Positions 18,835 through 28,232 of a stretch of DNA of 38,365 nt are shown here, piece after piece (within the stretch, counting starts at the first letter, position 1; each line of letters opens with the position of its first letter). Under the pieces are notes generated by a model. It was not told the origin of the DNA and made no database searches. It saw nothing but the letters and a program-made list of their open reading frames with translations. The position numbers and the translations under genes are program-made. The DNA is from Bdellovibrionales bacterium (GTDB lineage: Bacteria > Bdellovibrionota > Bacteriovoracia > Bacteriovoracales > Bacteriovoracaceae), in NCBI GenBank assembly GCA_023250815.1, contig JAHEZZ010000004.1:1-38365 (forward strand), read 5' to 3'.

Positions 18835-19764
18835 ATGTCCGCTTCACTTCGGCAAGTTGTTATCATTGGTTCAGGGCCAGCTGGCCATACTGCTGCTCTT
18901 TACAGTGCAAGGGCAAATCTAAATCCTCTTGTTATTGAAGGCCATGAACCCGGAGGCCAACTTACTACAACTACCGACGTTGAAAATTTTCCAGGTTTTG
19001 AAAATGGAATCCTTGGCCCTGAGTTAATCGATAGAATGAAAAAACAGGCCCTTCGTTTTGAAGCACAATATTTAAATACGAAGGTTAATGAAGTTGATTT
19101 TTCCGCTCGCCCTTTTAAAATTATTTGTGAAAATGGCGACATCTTTTTGGCGCAAACTGTGATTATTTCGACAGGAGCTACCGCTAAATATTTAGGACTG
19201 CCAAATGAGATATCTCTTATTGGCAAAGGAGTAAGTGCCTGTGCGACGTGTGATGCTTTCTTTTATAAAAATCGCATCGTCCATGTCGTTGGCGGTGGAG
19301 ACACGGCCATGGAAGAGGCCAGTTTTTTAAGCAAATTTGCCTCACACGTTTATATTATCCATAGACGAGATACCCTACGTGCCAGCAAAGCAATGCAAAA
19401 AAGGATTTTTGAAAATCCAAAAATACAAATGCTTTGGAACAGCGAAGTCACAGAAATATTAAGTAACCTTCAAGGAGTTTATGCAATTAAAGTTCGAGAT
19501 GTTAAAAAAAATGAAGTTATAGAACGCAAAACTGACGGGCTTTTTATGGGTATTGGACACACCCCAAATACTACCTTTTTAAAAAAGCAAATCACTTGTG
19601 ATCAACTTGGTTTTATAAAGACGGTTAACGATGTGGAAACCAATATCCCTGGCGTATTCGCTTGTGGAGATGTTCAAGATTCATATTATCGGCAAGCAAT
19701 TTCTGCCGCTGGATCTGGTTGTATGGCGGCCATTCGAGCAGAGCGATTTCTCTCCCATCAGTAA
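18835..19764 (+). CDS. trxB: Thioredoxin reductase
   Basis: GSGPAGHTAALYSARA, redox motif CATCDAFF, VVGGGDTAMEEA, GVFACGDVQD; SD aaggagc. Confidence 0.96.
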   Translation: MSASLRQVVIIGSGPAGHTAALYSARANLNPLVIEGHEPGGQLTTTTDVENFPGFENGILGPELIDRMKKQALRFEAQYLNTKVNEVDFSARPFKIICENGDIFLAQTVIISTGATAKYLGLPNEISLIGKGVSACATCDAFFYKNRIVHVVGGGDTAMEEASFLSKFASHVYIIHRRDTLRASKAMQKRIFENPKIQMLWNSEVTEILSNLQGVYAIKVRDVKKNEVIERKTDGLFMGIGHTPNTTFLKKQITCDQLGFIKTVNDVETNIPGVFACGDVQDSYYRQAISAAGSGCMAAIRAERFLSHQ

Positions 19765-19836
19765 ACAAAAACTGAGTATTCCAATCGGTAAATCCAACAT
19801 TTGACGAAATGATTTAACTCACGAGAAAATTATATG

Positions 19837-19855
19837 TGGCCCAAGGATAGGGCCA
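19837..19855. other. Hairpin TGGCCC-AAGGATA-GGGCCA between trxB and the crotonase-like gene
   Basis: Perfect 6 bp inverted repeat followed by aaaatt; terminator or leader hairpin not distinguishable. Confidence 0.35.
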
Positions 19856-19876
19856 AAAATTCCAAGGAAGGTATTC

Positions 19877-20722
19877 ATGCGTTCACCCTGTACACTTTTG
19901 TTATTTGATGGACAGAAAACAACAATCTATCCCTGGACAAAAGCACGGGCATTAGAGGTCGTTTTAAATGGCCCCTATCTTACCACCCTTCATTGCCATG
20001 AACTCATTAAAATTTGTGATTGGTTGAAAGAACATTCCGAAGTACACAGTGTTCTTCTAAGATCTTCAAATCAATTTGAGTTATTTGGACAAGGCCCCGA
20101 TATCAATTATTTAAAAAATAATGTCGATGATATCATAGAAATGGCGGCCCTCATTTATAAATTACAGATAATGATGTTCCATTTACCTCAAATTTTTATT
20201 TGTGATTTAGGACTTGGAGCTTTCAATTTTTCTTTCGAGATTGCTTTAGGTGCACAAATTCATTTAGCTCATGAAGATGCAGAAATATCTATGGATCATG
20301 CTAAATTTGGAATTACGCCAGGTCAATTTAGCATAAAACGCTTCAGCGGCCATCCCGATTTAAGTTTCCATTTAATGCTCACCGGACTTAAGGTCAACTT
20401 AAAAGATGTGAAATTTTTAACCCCAGTCTTTTATCAAAAAGATCAAATTCAAGATCAGCAAAAAATTTTAAATAGCATTGCTACTTTAGCACCTGTCGCG
20501 AGAATTAATATTAAACTTGAATTGGCAAAAAATTTTAATTTACTCAATCATAATTTTAAGATTGATGAGAAATTAAACTTAGGAAAAGAAAACAATGATT
20601 GGGTTGAAGCTTTAAAAAATTGGGAAACAAATGAAAGGCCACAGTTTCAAACTGCCAAAGAATATCTAAATGATTTAAATAAAAATAAAGCTGAATTTAA
20701 TTTCAACAATATACTCAATTAG
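19877..20722 (+). CDS. Crotonase (enoyl-CoA hydratase/isomerase)-like protein, atypical
   Basis: FELFGQGPDINYL and LGAFNFSFEIALGAQIHLAHEDAEISMDHAKFGITPG follow the crotonase fold pattern. Confidence 0.6.
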   Translation: MRSPCTLLLFDGQKTTIYPWTKARALEVVLNGPYLTTLHCHELIKICDWLKEHSEVHSVLLRSSNQFELFGQGPDINYLKNNVDDIIEMAALIYKLQIMMFHLPQIFICDLGLGAFNFSFEIALGAQIHLAHEDAEISMDHAKFGITPGQFSIKRFSGHPDLSFHLMLTGLKVNLKDVKFLTPVFYQKDQIQDQQKILNSIATLAPVARINIKLELAKNFNLLNHNFKIDEKLNLGKENNDWVEALKNWETNERPQFQTAKEYLNDLNKNKAEFNFNNILN

Positions 20723-21630
20723 AAAAAATAAACCGGTCGAATCTCATGTGAAGATAAAAGTTTTTTTACCAAATCCAAGTTTTCGGCCATCCCGAGTAAA
20801 AATCCGCCCCCACCTGCACCACAAAGTTTTAAAGCGAAACGTGTATCTTTAAGACCTTCTTTCCAAAGATCAATATAAAGTTTTGGAATCATCGGGGTGA
20901 GATTTTCAAGCTGTATTTGAGAAAGTTTTTTCCACGAATAAAAAAGTTCGCGAGAATTCCCTTCTAAAAAATTATTGATACAATCATGTGTAACCTTTAC
21001 CAGTTCCCCTTCACATATTTTGGCAAATTCAGAAGTTTTACATTTTTCTAAAAAAAGATTTACCAAAGGCTCAGTTCTTCTTGCTCTGCCGGTATTGAGC
21101 AAAAATAGGGCCGCCCCATCTTTATTCTTCCTTTCGGGTATTTGAACTTCAATTAGTTCCCCCTTACCCTTAAATAAAATAGGCCGGTTAATAAAACTAA
21201 TTAATGGGTCCATACCAGAACTGGCCCCATGAAAATGAGATTCCATTTTGGCAAAAAAAACTTTTAAACGATTGGTATCTGCGAGTAAGAGATTTATATC
21301 TTCTTTAGTATAACGATGTAAAAGAGCAGCACATAAAGCCCCTGAACTTCCGACTCCAAAACCCTGGGGAATAGTCGATTCAAAAAACAGGCCCTGTCCA
21401 ATATCAAAATCCATCGATGTAACATCAAAATCAATTGATAAATCATCTGAAATTTGCATTTGTTTAATATGCTGACAGAGAGAGCGAAGCTCTTGATCAA
21501 CATTCTTTCCATCTCTTCTAAAAGTAAGATGGCCCTCAAACAAATTATAAGGCATCGCCAGGGCCATTGAATGCTTTATTATACTGTATTCACCGAACAG
21601 CAAAACCTTAGAATAAAATGATTTATTCAT
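20719..21630 (-). CDS. Mevalonate kinase (GHMP kinase)
   Basis: KVLLFGEYSIIKHSMALAMP, PQGFGVGSSGALCAALLHRY, HGASSGMDPLIS, KLCGAGGGGFLLGM; start trimmed to MNKSFYSK, 1 nt after the mvaD stop. Confidence 0.85.
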   Translation of the reverse strand: MNKSFYSKVLLFGEYSIIKHSMALAMPYNLFEGHLTFRRDGKNVDQELRSLCQHIKQMQISDDLSIDFDVTSMDFDIGQGLFFESTIPQGFGVGSSGALCAALLHRYTKEDINLLLADTNRLKVFFAKMESHFHGASSGMDPLISFINRPILFKGKGELIEVQIPERKNKDGAALFLLNTGRARRTEPLVNLFLEKCKTSEFAKICEGELVKVTHDCINNFLEGNSRELFYSWKKLSQIQLENLTPMIPKLYIDLWKEGLKDTRFALKLCGAGGGGFLLGMAENLDLVKKLLSSHEIRPVYFF

Positions 21631-21631
21631 C

Positions 21632-22786
21632 TTAAGTAAATTCCTTATCCCCATGATCAAGAGCATGCCAATAAAGTGGCCCTTCACCGACTTTATCGTG
21701 AATCCACTTGGCACTTTCAGTACTACTAGTACATAAAGAGGCAAGATCTTGTTCTACCCATTCGCTTACTATTAAAAAATATTCTTGGGGATAAAGCAGA
21801 TGAACATTTGGCCCGGCATCAAGAGTAAAACCTATTGGGATCTTATGATCTTCTCTAAACTGTCTAATTTTTTCAATAATCGCCAATGTATTTGGGCGCA
21901 TTAAAATATAAGGATTTTCACTCGACATCATCAATGCATGAAGATCCATTGCTTCTCTTTCAATCAGCAAAACAAATTCTTCTAAATCGCCTGTTTGTAA
22001 AATCCGAAGCATTTTCTGGGCCCGCAAATTTGCCCTTTTGAAACGCTCAAATTTATAAGGATGCTCGGCAATGAGCTTGTGCCCATCAGAACTAGAAACA
22101 CTCTTCGGTTTTGATTCTACAATCAAAATAGTATCGCAATAATTTTTAAAAATAGGATGAAGGCCGATTAGAGGAACTGCATATTCATCACTTTCATCTT
22201 CAATCAACTTTCGATCAGAAATTCCCCATAGCGCAGCGTGCGGCCAAACTGATCGACAGGCACTACCTGATCCAAGTCTTGCCATTTCTGAGGCATTTTT
22301 CCAAAAAGTATATTGCTCTTCTGAACTGCCCAATTCGGGGAACGCCACCTCATTTTTGATTAACTTTTCAAAAGACAAAAAAGATAAAGCAAGTGCCGCC
22401 ATAGATGAAGCAGATGAGGCAATACCAGTAGAATGAGGAAATGAATTTCTAGAATTTATTTTAAAATGATATTTAAAATAAATTTGGCAAAGATGGGGAT
22501 TTTTTAACAAATGAGATTTAAGTAACGTTTCAATTTTGCCATTAAAATCTTTTTTTTCTTTTTGTTGAAAAACAAAATCAAAACTCAATTGATTAGTTTT
22601 TTCATTTTCCCTAGGGGCCCAAGAAAGTGTTGTTTGGGTACGAGACTTTTCCAGTGTCAGGCTTAAAGAGGCATTACAAGGAAGTTGATTTTCTTTTTTT
22701 CCCCAGTATTTTACCAACGCAATATTGGAAGGAGCACTCCAAGTAATCTCCCCATGATGCAAATTTTGATCAGTGTCGTGTGCCAT
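21632..22786 (-). CDS. mvaD: Diphosphomevalonate decarboxylase
   Basis: SAPSNIALVKYWGKK, ASLSLTL, FPHSTGIASSASSMAALALS, SGSACRSVW, DAGPNVHLLY. Confidence 0.95.
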   Translation of the reverse strand: MAHDTDQNLHHGEITWSAPSNIALVKYWGKKENQLPCNASLSLTLEKSRTQTTLSWAPRENEKTNQLSFDFVFQQKEKKDFNGKIETLLKSHLLKNPHLCQIYFKYHFKINSRNSFPHSTGIASSASSMAALALSFLSFEKLIKNEVAFPELGSSEEQYTFWKNASEMARLGSGSACRSVWPHAALWGISDRKLIEDESDEYAVPLIGLHPIFKNYCDTILIVESKPKSVSSSDGHKLIAEHPYKFERFKRANLRAQKMLRILQTGDLEEFVLLIEREAMDLHALMMSSENPYILMRPNTLAIIEKIRQFREDHKIPIGFTLDAGPNVHLLYPQEYFLIVSEWVEQDLASLCTSSTESAKWIHDKVGEGPLYWHALDHGDKEFT

Positions 22787-23864
22787 AATTAACCTGTGAG
22801 GTAAAATTATTCATGAGATTAACGGGTCCAGAAAAAACCATTTGATCAAAAGTTAAAATGGTTGAACAATTTTTAGATTTAAAATATTCTTCAACTTTTT
22901 CTTTGCCATCTTTGGAATAAGCAAGAATAAAATCGCCGCCCCATGCACCTAAGGATTTAACAGTGCCATTAAAATCACTAAAATGAGTTAAGCGGATTGA
23001 CGGAATCTCTAAAAGTTTACTTAAAATAGCTTCATGATCATTCATTAAATTTGAAAAGTGATCGCCCTCTGTACAAGAAATCATGGCATCAACTAAAGGA
23101 TTAATTTGCATGATAATTTTATTTAAATATTCTTTTGAATATTGTTTTTTCTTAAAAAGTTCAACAGAGCTGCTAGTTTTTTGTTTTTTCCCCAAATAGA
23201 CGAAATAAAGTTCCGTGGCAAAAGGAGGAGAAAATTGCACATGTGACCACTGCGGAGTTGCTCCTTTTTTTTCATAGAGAATAGGGCCATCTGCTTGAGC
23301 AACAGCTACATCAATACCAGAACCGCCCATGGTCTTAAAAAGCAATTCAAAAGGGCCAGTAAAGGCCCATGAGGCGATATTGTGAATAAGTGTAGAACTT
23401 GAACCAAGTCCCCAATCCATAGGAAAAGAAACTTTAGTCTCGGCAATCACTTCAACATCGTCCCGTAAGAAATGAGGGTTTTGTTTCCTCGCCTGTCGTA
23501 GTATCTTTTGCAAAATCAATGCTGCTTCTGATGTATTGTCATCTAAAAGATTAAAACGCCAAAATTCAAAACGAGCTTCAAACCAAATATTTCCTTGGTA
23601 ATCATAACTTTTCCAGTGAAGGATTGGAGTAAAAGATTGGTTGTATCTTACAGAAAGAGATTGCCCCCATCTGGTGGGCAACCCCAATCCTTTTCCACCT
23701 TCAAGAACAAGATATTCTCCTGCTAAAAGTACTTTGCCGTTACCCCAAAAAAATTGGTCTGGCCCCAAGCTAGAAGTCGTGCCCAAAGAAGGCATTTCTT
23801 CTTTTAAATTTAAATTTGAATGAAATCCCATGTTCATGTCATCATTCATCATGATTATTGCCAA
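22770..23864 (-). CDS. GHMP kinase, presumed phosphomevalonate kinase (resembles the GYDIA-type kinases of Bacteroidota mevalonate operons)
   Basis: GNGKVLLAGEYLVLEGGKGLGLPT, WGLGSSSTLIHNIA, GGSGIDVAVAQADGPILY, WGGDFILAYS; operon position. Confidence 0.75.
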   Translation of the reverse strand: MAIIMMNDDMNMGFHSNLNLKEEMPSLGTTSSLGPDQFFWGNGKVLLAGEYLVLEGGKGLGLPTRWGQSLSVRYNQSFTPILHWKSYDYQGNIWFEARFEFWRFNLLDDNTSEAALILQKILRQARKQNPHFLRDDVEVIAETKVSFPMDWGLGSSSTLIHNIASWAFTGPFELLFKTMGGSGIDVAVAQADGPILYEKKGATPQWSHVQFSPPFATELYFVYLGKKQKTSSSVELFKKKQYSKEYLNKIIMQINPLVDAMISCTEGDHFSNLMNDHEAILSKLLEIPSIRLTHFSDFNGTVKSLGAWGGDFILAYSKDGKEKVEEYFKSKNCSTILTFDQMVFSGPVNLMNNFTSQVNYGTRH

Positions 23865-25240
23865 GTTCTAGTCATTTTGAGGTATTCTCGAACAGCGCTA
23901 TATGACACTGTCTTATCACTAAAATATTCTTTCGCCGCAATTCTTTCTTCTTCACTAGCGGCAAAACTGTTTAGCATATTTAAAAGATGCATTTTCATAT
24001 GGCCTTTTTGTATTCCTGAAGTCACTAGCGACTTTAAAGCGGCAAAATTCTGCATTAAACCAATTGCCGCCATAATTTGCATTAAATCAGAAGCTTTCGG
24101 ATTGCCCATTAGTTGCAAGGAAAATTTTGAGAGAGGATGAAGTGATGTGAGCCCCCCAACAGTTCCTACCGATAGAGGTATTTCAAGCCAAAATATAAAT
24201 TTTCCATTTTCTATTTTGGAATTGCTGAGCCCCTTATATTTTCCAGAAGAGGAAGCATAAGCATGAGCGCATGCCTCCACCGCTCTAAAATCATTTCCGG
24301 TACTCAAACTAACAGCATCAATACCATTCATAATTCCTTTATTGTGAGTTGTCGCACGGTAAATATCATTTTGGGCAATCCAAGTGGCCAGATTAAATCT
24401 TTGGGCAAATGCTTCGGCACTCATATCTATCGCAGGATCAAGCAGTTCACTCACTAAACAAGAAACTTCAGCGCGCACTAAACATTCTGGAGTATAGTTG
24501 GAAAGAATAGACATTATAATATCGCATTTTTCCTTTTTAAATTTACCACTCTTATAAAATTTTTCTTTAAAACTTACCGCCAAACTTTCTAATACTGAAT
24601 TGATAAAGTTGGCCCCCATAGCATCGCAAGTTTCAAAATGGGCAAAAAGCTGAACGTAGTGGGAATTTAAGTTTTCCTGATACAAAGAAGTTGGTAAAAC
24701 TTGCTCAGTCTCTTTAAATATAATCTCTAAGGATTTAAGACCGCCCCCTCGATCCTCCATCTTTTTTAAAAGAGGAGAAGCATCTTCAATCATTTCATTT
24801 TTAATTTCAAAAAAAAAGTTGAGCAATTTTTCTTTTTCACCAGAATAAATAAGATGAACTTGTCCACTTTTTCTGGCACCTAAAATAGAGGTTTTAACTC
24901 CTCCCTTATTTTTCCAAAAATTGGCAGATTTAGAACAAGCTGCCACCACGGAACTCTCTTCAATAACCAAAGGAACAGTGTAAAGATTTTGGTTTATTAA
25001 TAAATTAGGAACAATTCCCATTGGAAAAGGAAAATTTGAAACGGTATTCTCGCTAAATTCATCGAGTAATTGCTGCAAATTTTGGTCTTGATTCCAAAAT
25101 TTTTGCAAGATTTCTTTACAATCAAAGTGCCTGTTTAAATAATTAATTTTTTCTTCTTTTGACAATTTTGAAAGGCCGCTAATCTCAATACCTGGCCCTT
25201 GAAATTGGGCCGATAAATATTCACTACTAATATCCGACAT
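23855..25240 (-). CDS. mvaA: Hydroxymethylglutaryl-CoA reductase, class II type
   Basis: ENTVSNFPFPMGIVPNLLIN, MGANFINSVLES, THNKGIMNGIDAVSLSTGNDFRAVEACAHAYA, SVGTVGG. Confidence 0.95.
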   Translation of the reverse strand: MSDISSEYLSAQFQGPGIEISGLSKLSKEEKINYLNRHFDCKEILQKFWNQDQNLQQLLDEFSENTVSNFPFPMGIVPNLLINQNLYTVPLVIEESSVVAACSKSANFWKNKGGVKTSILGARKSGQVHLIYSGEKEKLLNFFFEIKNEMIEDASPLLKKMEDRGGGLKSLEIIFKETEQVLPTSLYQENLNSHYVQLFAHFETCDAMGANFINSVLESLAVSFKEKFYKSGKFKKEKCDIIMSILSNYTPECLVRAEVSCLVSELLDPAIDMSAEAFAQRFNLATWIAQNDIYRATTHNKGIMNGIDAVSLSTGNDFRAVEACAHAYASSSGKYKGLSNSKIENGKFIFWLEIPLSVGTVGGLTSLHPLSKFSLQLMGNPKASDLMQIMAAIGLMQNFAALKSLVTSGIQKGHMKMHLLNMLNSFAASEEERIAAKEYFSDKTVSYSAVREYLKMTRTWQ

Positions 25241-25259
25241 CTAAATCACCTAGTATTCT

Positions 25260-26378
25260 TTAAATTTCCAGCGTCCGCTGGGCCATGGCCAAACCTTGTG
25301 CCACATTGTTAATATAATCCATCAAAAAAATATCGCCCTGATTTGCAAAGTTTAGCAAACAATGGGCCTGACCAAAAAATCCCACTAATCCTTTTTTTTC
25401 TAAATGCTTTATATAGTATTGCCCCTCAAGAAAATGCCTAACACCACCAGAAACAATCACATGTTTGCAAATAAATTTTGGCCCTAAATTATCCTTCAAT
25501 GAAAGCATAAAATCTAGCATTTGAGTAGCACCATGGCCAACTTCAGCAAGTGGATTTAGCCCTCCTGGCCCGCCGCGAAGGATTTCTAATTTAGAGAAAT
25601 TTGTTCCGCCCAAAGCAGCAAATTCTATTACCTCTAGGGGGAGCTGTACTAAATGCATTAAACTTTTTGGCCCCATGCCTTGGCCTACTTCTTTTATGCC
25701 AATTTTAAAAGTAGCGAAATCGAGAAGTTTTTTAAGTGTGACAATAGGTGCTACTTGAATGCTATCCCCTTCAGGCTGCAGAAATTCTTGCAAAATATTG
25801 ATATGAATAAAAAGTCCGTCTGCTTGAAGCGCCAAAAGCATTTGCTCAATCAATTGGCAGGCCAACTTAACTCCGAATTTTTCAATTAATTTTTCAATTT
25901 GCGCAATCCCCAAATTGGCGACCAAAGGTAAATCGTCTTTAAGAATTGTCCGCAAATTAAAATCGGCAAAACTTTGGCATTTATCAAACGAAATATTTTT
26001 ATTTAAATGTTCTTCTAAAAGCGGGCGGCAAGAACCTAACCCCATTCCCAGTCCAAAATGATTACTGGCCTTGGCCAAAATCTGATTAATCGGAAGGGAC
26101 TTCGCAGTTCCCCCAGTCATACTGGACACCCATAAAGGCAAGGTGCATTTTTTAGCAAAAATTTCTTTTTCTAATCCCGGGTTATAGCGAGAAAAGTGCT
26201 CCCTCTCAAAATGACATGATTTTTTACTGACATTTGGAGTTGTCGCAAATAGTGGCTCATAATTAAATAAAGCGCTCAGCTCTTTTGCCAAAGATGGAGA
26301 AAATTGCGATGAAGAGGCCAAATTAATGTGGTCTTCTTTTCGCTGGCCAAGATTATCTAAGGTAAATTGATCGGTCAT
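25260..26378 (-). CDS. fni: Type 2 isopentenyl-diphosphate delta-isomerase
   Basis: HINLASSSQF, PLWVSSMTGGT, FGLGMGLGSCRPLL, GGTNFSKLEILRGGPGG; ATG 26378 (with aagg) preferred to GTG 26396. Confidence 0.88.
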   Translation of the reverse strand: MTDQFTLDNLGQRKEDHINLASSSQFSPSLAKELSALFNYEPLFATTPNVSKKSCHFEREHFSRYNPGLEKEIFAKKCTLPLWVSSMTGGTAKSLPINQILAKASNHFGLGMGLGSCRPLLEEHLNKNISFDKCQSFADFNLRTILKDDLPLVANLGIAQIEKLIEKFGVKLACQLIEQMLLALQADGLFIHINILQEFLQPEGDSIQVAPIVTLKKLLDFATFKIGIKEVGQGMGPKSLMHLVQLPLEVIEFAALGGTNFSKLEILRGGPGGLNPLAEVGHGATQMLDFMLSLKDNLGPKFICKHVIVSGGVRHFLEGQYYIKHLEKKGLVGFFGQAHCLLNFANQGDIFLMDYINNVAQGLAMAQRTLEI

Positions 26379-26414
26379 CCATGGCCTTACTATCACAGGA
26401 GAAAAGATGAGTCA

Positions 26415-26451
26415 TGGCCTAATCGATATTTCTTGCTAAAAATTTAGGCCA
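26415..26451. promoter_or_regulatory. Inverted repeat TGGCCTAA-N21-TTAGGCCA upstream of fni/mevalonate operon
   Basis: 8 bp perfect arms read directly. Confidence 0.5.
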
Positions 26452-26506
26452 ATTTTACCCTCTATAGATCTTACGGGCCATAGCGTAATCTAAAAATATT
26501 CACATT

Positions 26507-26567
26507 TATACTCATCATCTTTGAGTTTTTTCGCCGCAGAAAACTCAAAATGTAAGAATGCTAGGGG
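26507..26567 (+). repeat. Partial element (copy D; hairpin 1 half only)
   Basis: TATACTCATCATC-TTTGAGTTTT...AAAACTCAAA-ATGTAAGAATGCTAGG, 8 nt before the lipoprotein ATG. Confidence 0.7.
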
Positions 26568-26574
26568 AGAAATT

Positions 26575-27501
26575 ATGCTAAGAGCAAAGTATCTACTACC
26601 TCTTTTCGTTATCACCCTTCTTCTTCTTTCCGGATGTAATCCAAATGAAGAAGTGACTGAAACAAATAAGGATGACCAAAATACCATTAATGATCCTATC
26701 AATAGGCCACCGAATCCAGATGATCCGACGCCTAATCCACCGCAAACTCGTTTGCGATTAGTTGAAATTAAGGGTCGAGATTTAAGCAAGGATGAGTTGA
26801 AAAATAGTATCTTACCCTATAACAAATTATTTTTTCCTGTTGCTCCTTTAAATAAAAACTTTAAAAGTAAAAAATGCCAAAATAACACAGAGAAATGTGT
26901 GGTTAACCGGCAAATTCCTTTTGCTTTTAATTTAGACGTCTTAAAAGGCGAGAGTCCCAAAGATATCGTAATCAAAGATATGATTATCGAAATGGGGCTA
27001 GTAAGTGTTGGTCAAAATTATCGAACAGAACAATTTTGTTTTTTAGAATTAAAAACATGTTCAGGTAATGCCATTACTCGACACCCTACTCTGGGCATCC
27101 CTTGGTTTATAAAAACCTTTGCTTGGGACTCAACTTTTTGGAAAAAAGGACACGACCAAACAATGCTGACCAAAACTTTTCATGAAACACTAGAAAAAGG
27201 AAAGGTAGCAGATGGGCATTATGTGGTGGAGAAAGGGCAATTTAGCATGAAAAATTTATTTTTACTTTCTAGCGACAATTTAAAAGAATATGTTTTTTTA
27301 AAAGATAATATTCGCTTTATGGTAAGTGACGATACTTTTGTTGTTGATCCGGTTTTAAAAGTTTATATTGAAGATAAACTACCGACAGAAAATGATCATA
27401 TCGCTCCCAATGCCCCAGCTCGAATAATTGATCAGTCGCAAGTTTATGCCGATGTAATGGAAAGTGATTGGCCTATTCTTAACGATGAGCTTTTAGAATA
27501 A
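26575..27501 (+). CDS. Lipoprotein, hypothetical
   Basis: Lipobox LLLLSGCNPNEE; SD gggaga; start moved from 26521 to 26575. Confidence 0.8.
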   Translation: MLRAKYLLPLFVITLLLLSGCNPNEEVTETNKDDQNTINDPINRPPNPDDPTPNPPQTRLRLVEIKGRDLSKDELKNSILPYNKLFFPVAPLNKNFKSKKCQNNTEKCVVNRQIPFAFNLDVLKGESPKDIVIKDMIIEMGLVSVGQNYRTEQFCFLELKTCSGNAITRHPTLGIPWFIKTFAWDSTFWKKGHDQTMLTKTFHETLEKGKVADGHYVVEKGQFSMKNLFLLSSDNLKEYVFLKDNIRFMVSDDTFVVDPVLKVYIEDKLPTENDHIAPNAPARIIDQSQVYADVMESDWPILNDELLE

Positions 27502-28195
27502 GCACAAATTCTCGTTTGCCAAAATCAAAGGAATTCTTCTTAAGGGTAGCTAAATCAGTGTTCATTAATTCTTCATTGGGATTATTTAAATCCATAGCAA
27601 TAAAAACAGAGCGATTTATACCTCCAGATAATGTACACAATTCTTGAACTAATCGATTCAAACGATAAGGGGTATCGAGAATCACTACCGTCTCTTTTTT
27701 TAATAGACATTCTTTTAAATAGGCCTTTCTCTCCTCCTCTTTTTTAGGAGGAAAGCTGGCAAAATAAAATCGATCACTAGCAGCGCTCAGGGCAAGTGCT
27801 AAAATAACTGAATTATCGCAGGAGGTGGCGGTAACTTTGATATTATGGTCGTGACAAAATTGTACGAGACTTGTTCCCGGATCGCAAAAGCTGGGCATTC
27901 CTCCATCTGAAAAAAGATAAACTGTGCCACCCGATTTAAGCAGCGATTGCAGTTCTAATTCTGTATCTCCTGAATCATTTTCATTGAGAAAGCGCAAATG
28001 GGGAATAATTTGGCGATCAAGTCCCCATTTAATCCAACGAGATCGAGTTGGCCTAAGATCCTCACCGACAATGGCAATTTTCTCTTCTGCTAAAAGTTTA
28101 ACACTGGCCTCTTTTAAAACCTCAAAAGTATCCATCGGCAGACGATGTTCATCAAAAAGCGGGGTGGGAATTAAAACCAGTTTTGCTCTATTCAT
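27479..28195 (-). CDS. RsmI-like tetrapyrrole-methylase-family SAM methyltransferase
   Basis: LIPTPL, AIVGEDLRPTRS, VYLFSDGGMPSFCDPG, ILDTPYRLNRLV. Confidence 0.82.
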   Translation of the reverse strand: MNRAKLVLIPTPLFDEHRLPMDTFEVLKEASVKLLAEEKIAIVGEDLRPTRSRWIKWGLDRQIIPHLRFLNENDSGDTELELQSLLKSGGTVYLFSDGGMPSFCDPGTSLVQFCHDHNIKVTATSCDNSVILALALSAASDRFYFASFPPKKEEERKAYLKECLLKKETVVILDTPYRLNRLVQELCTLSGGINRSVFIAMDLNNPNEELMNTDLATLKKNSFDFGKREFVLILKAHR

Positions 28196-28232
28196 TAATT
28201 TTTCTAGACTAAAAGTTTAAAGATCTTCTAGT

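Noticed and set aside
18900-19226. 108 aa antisense ORF in trxB
   Set aside because: Shadow of a highly conserved gene.
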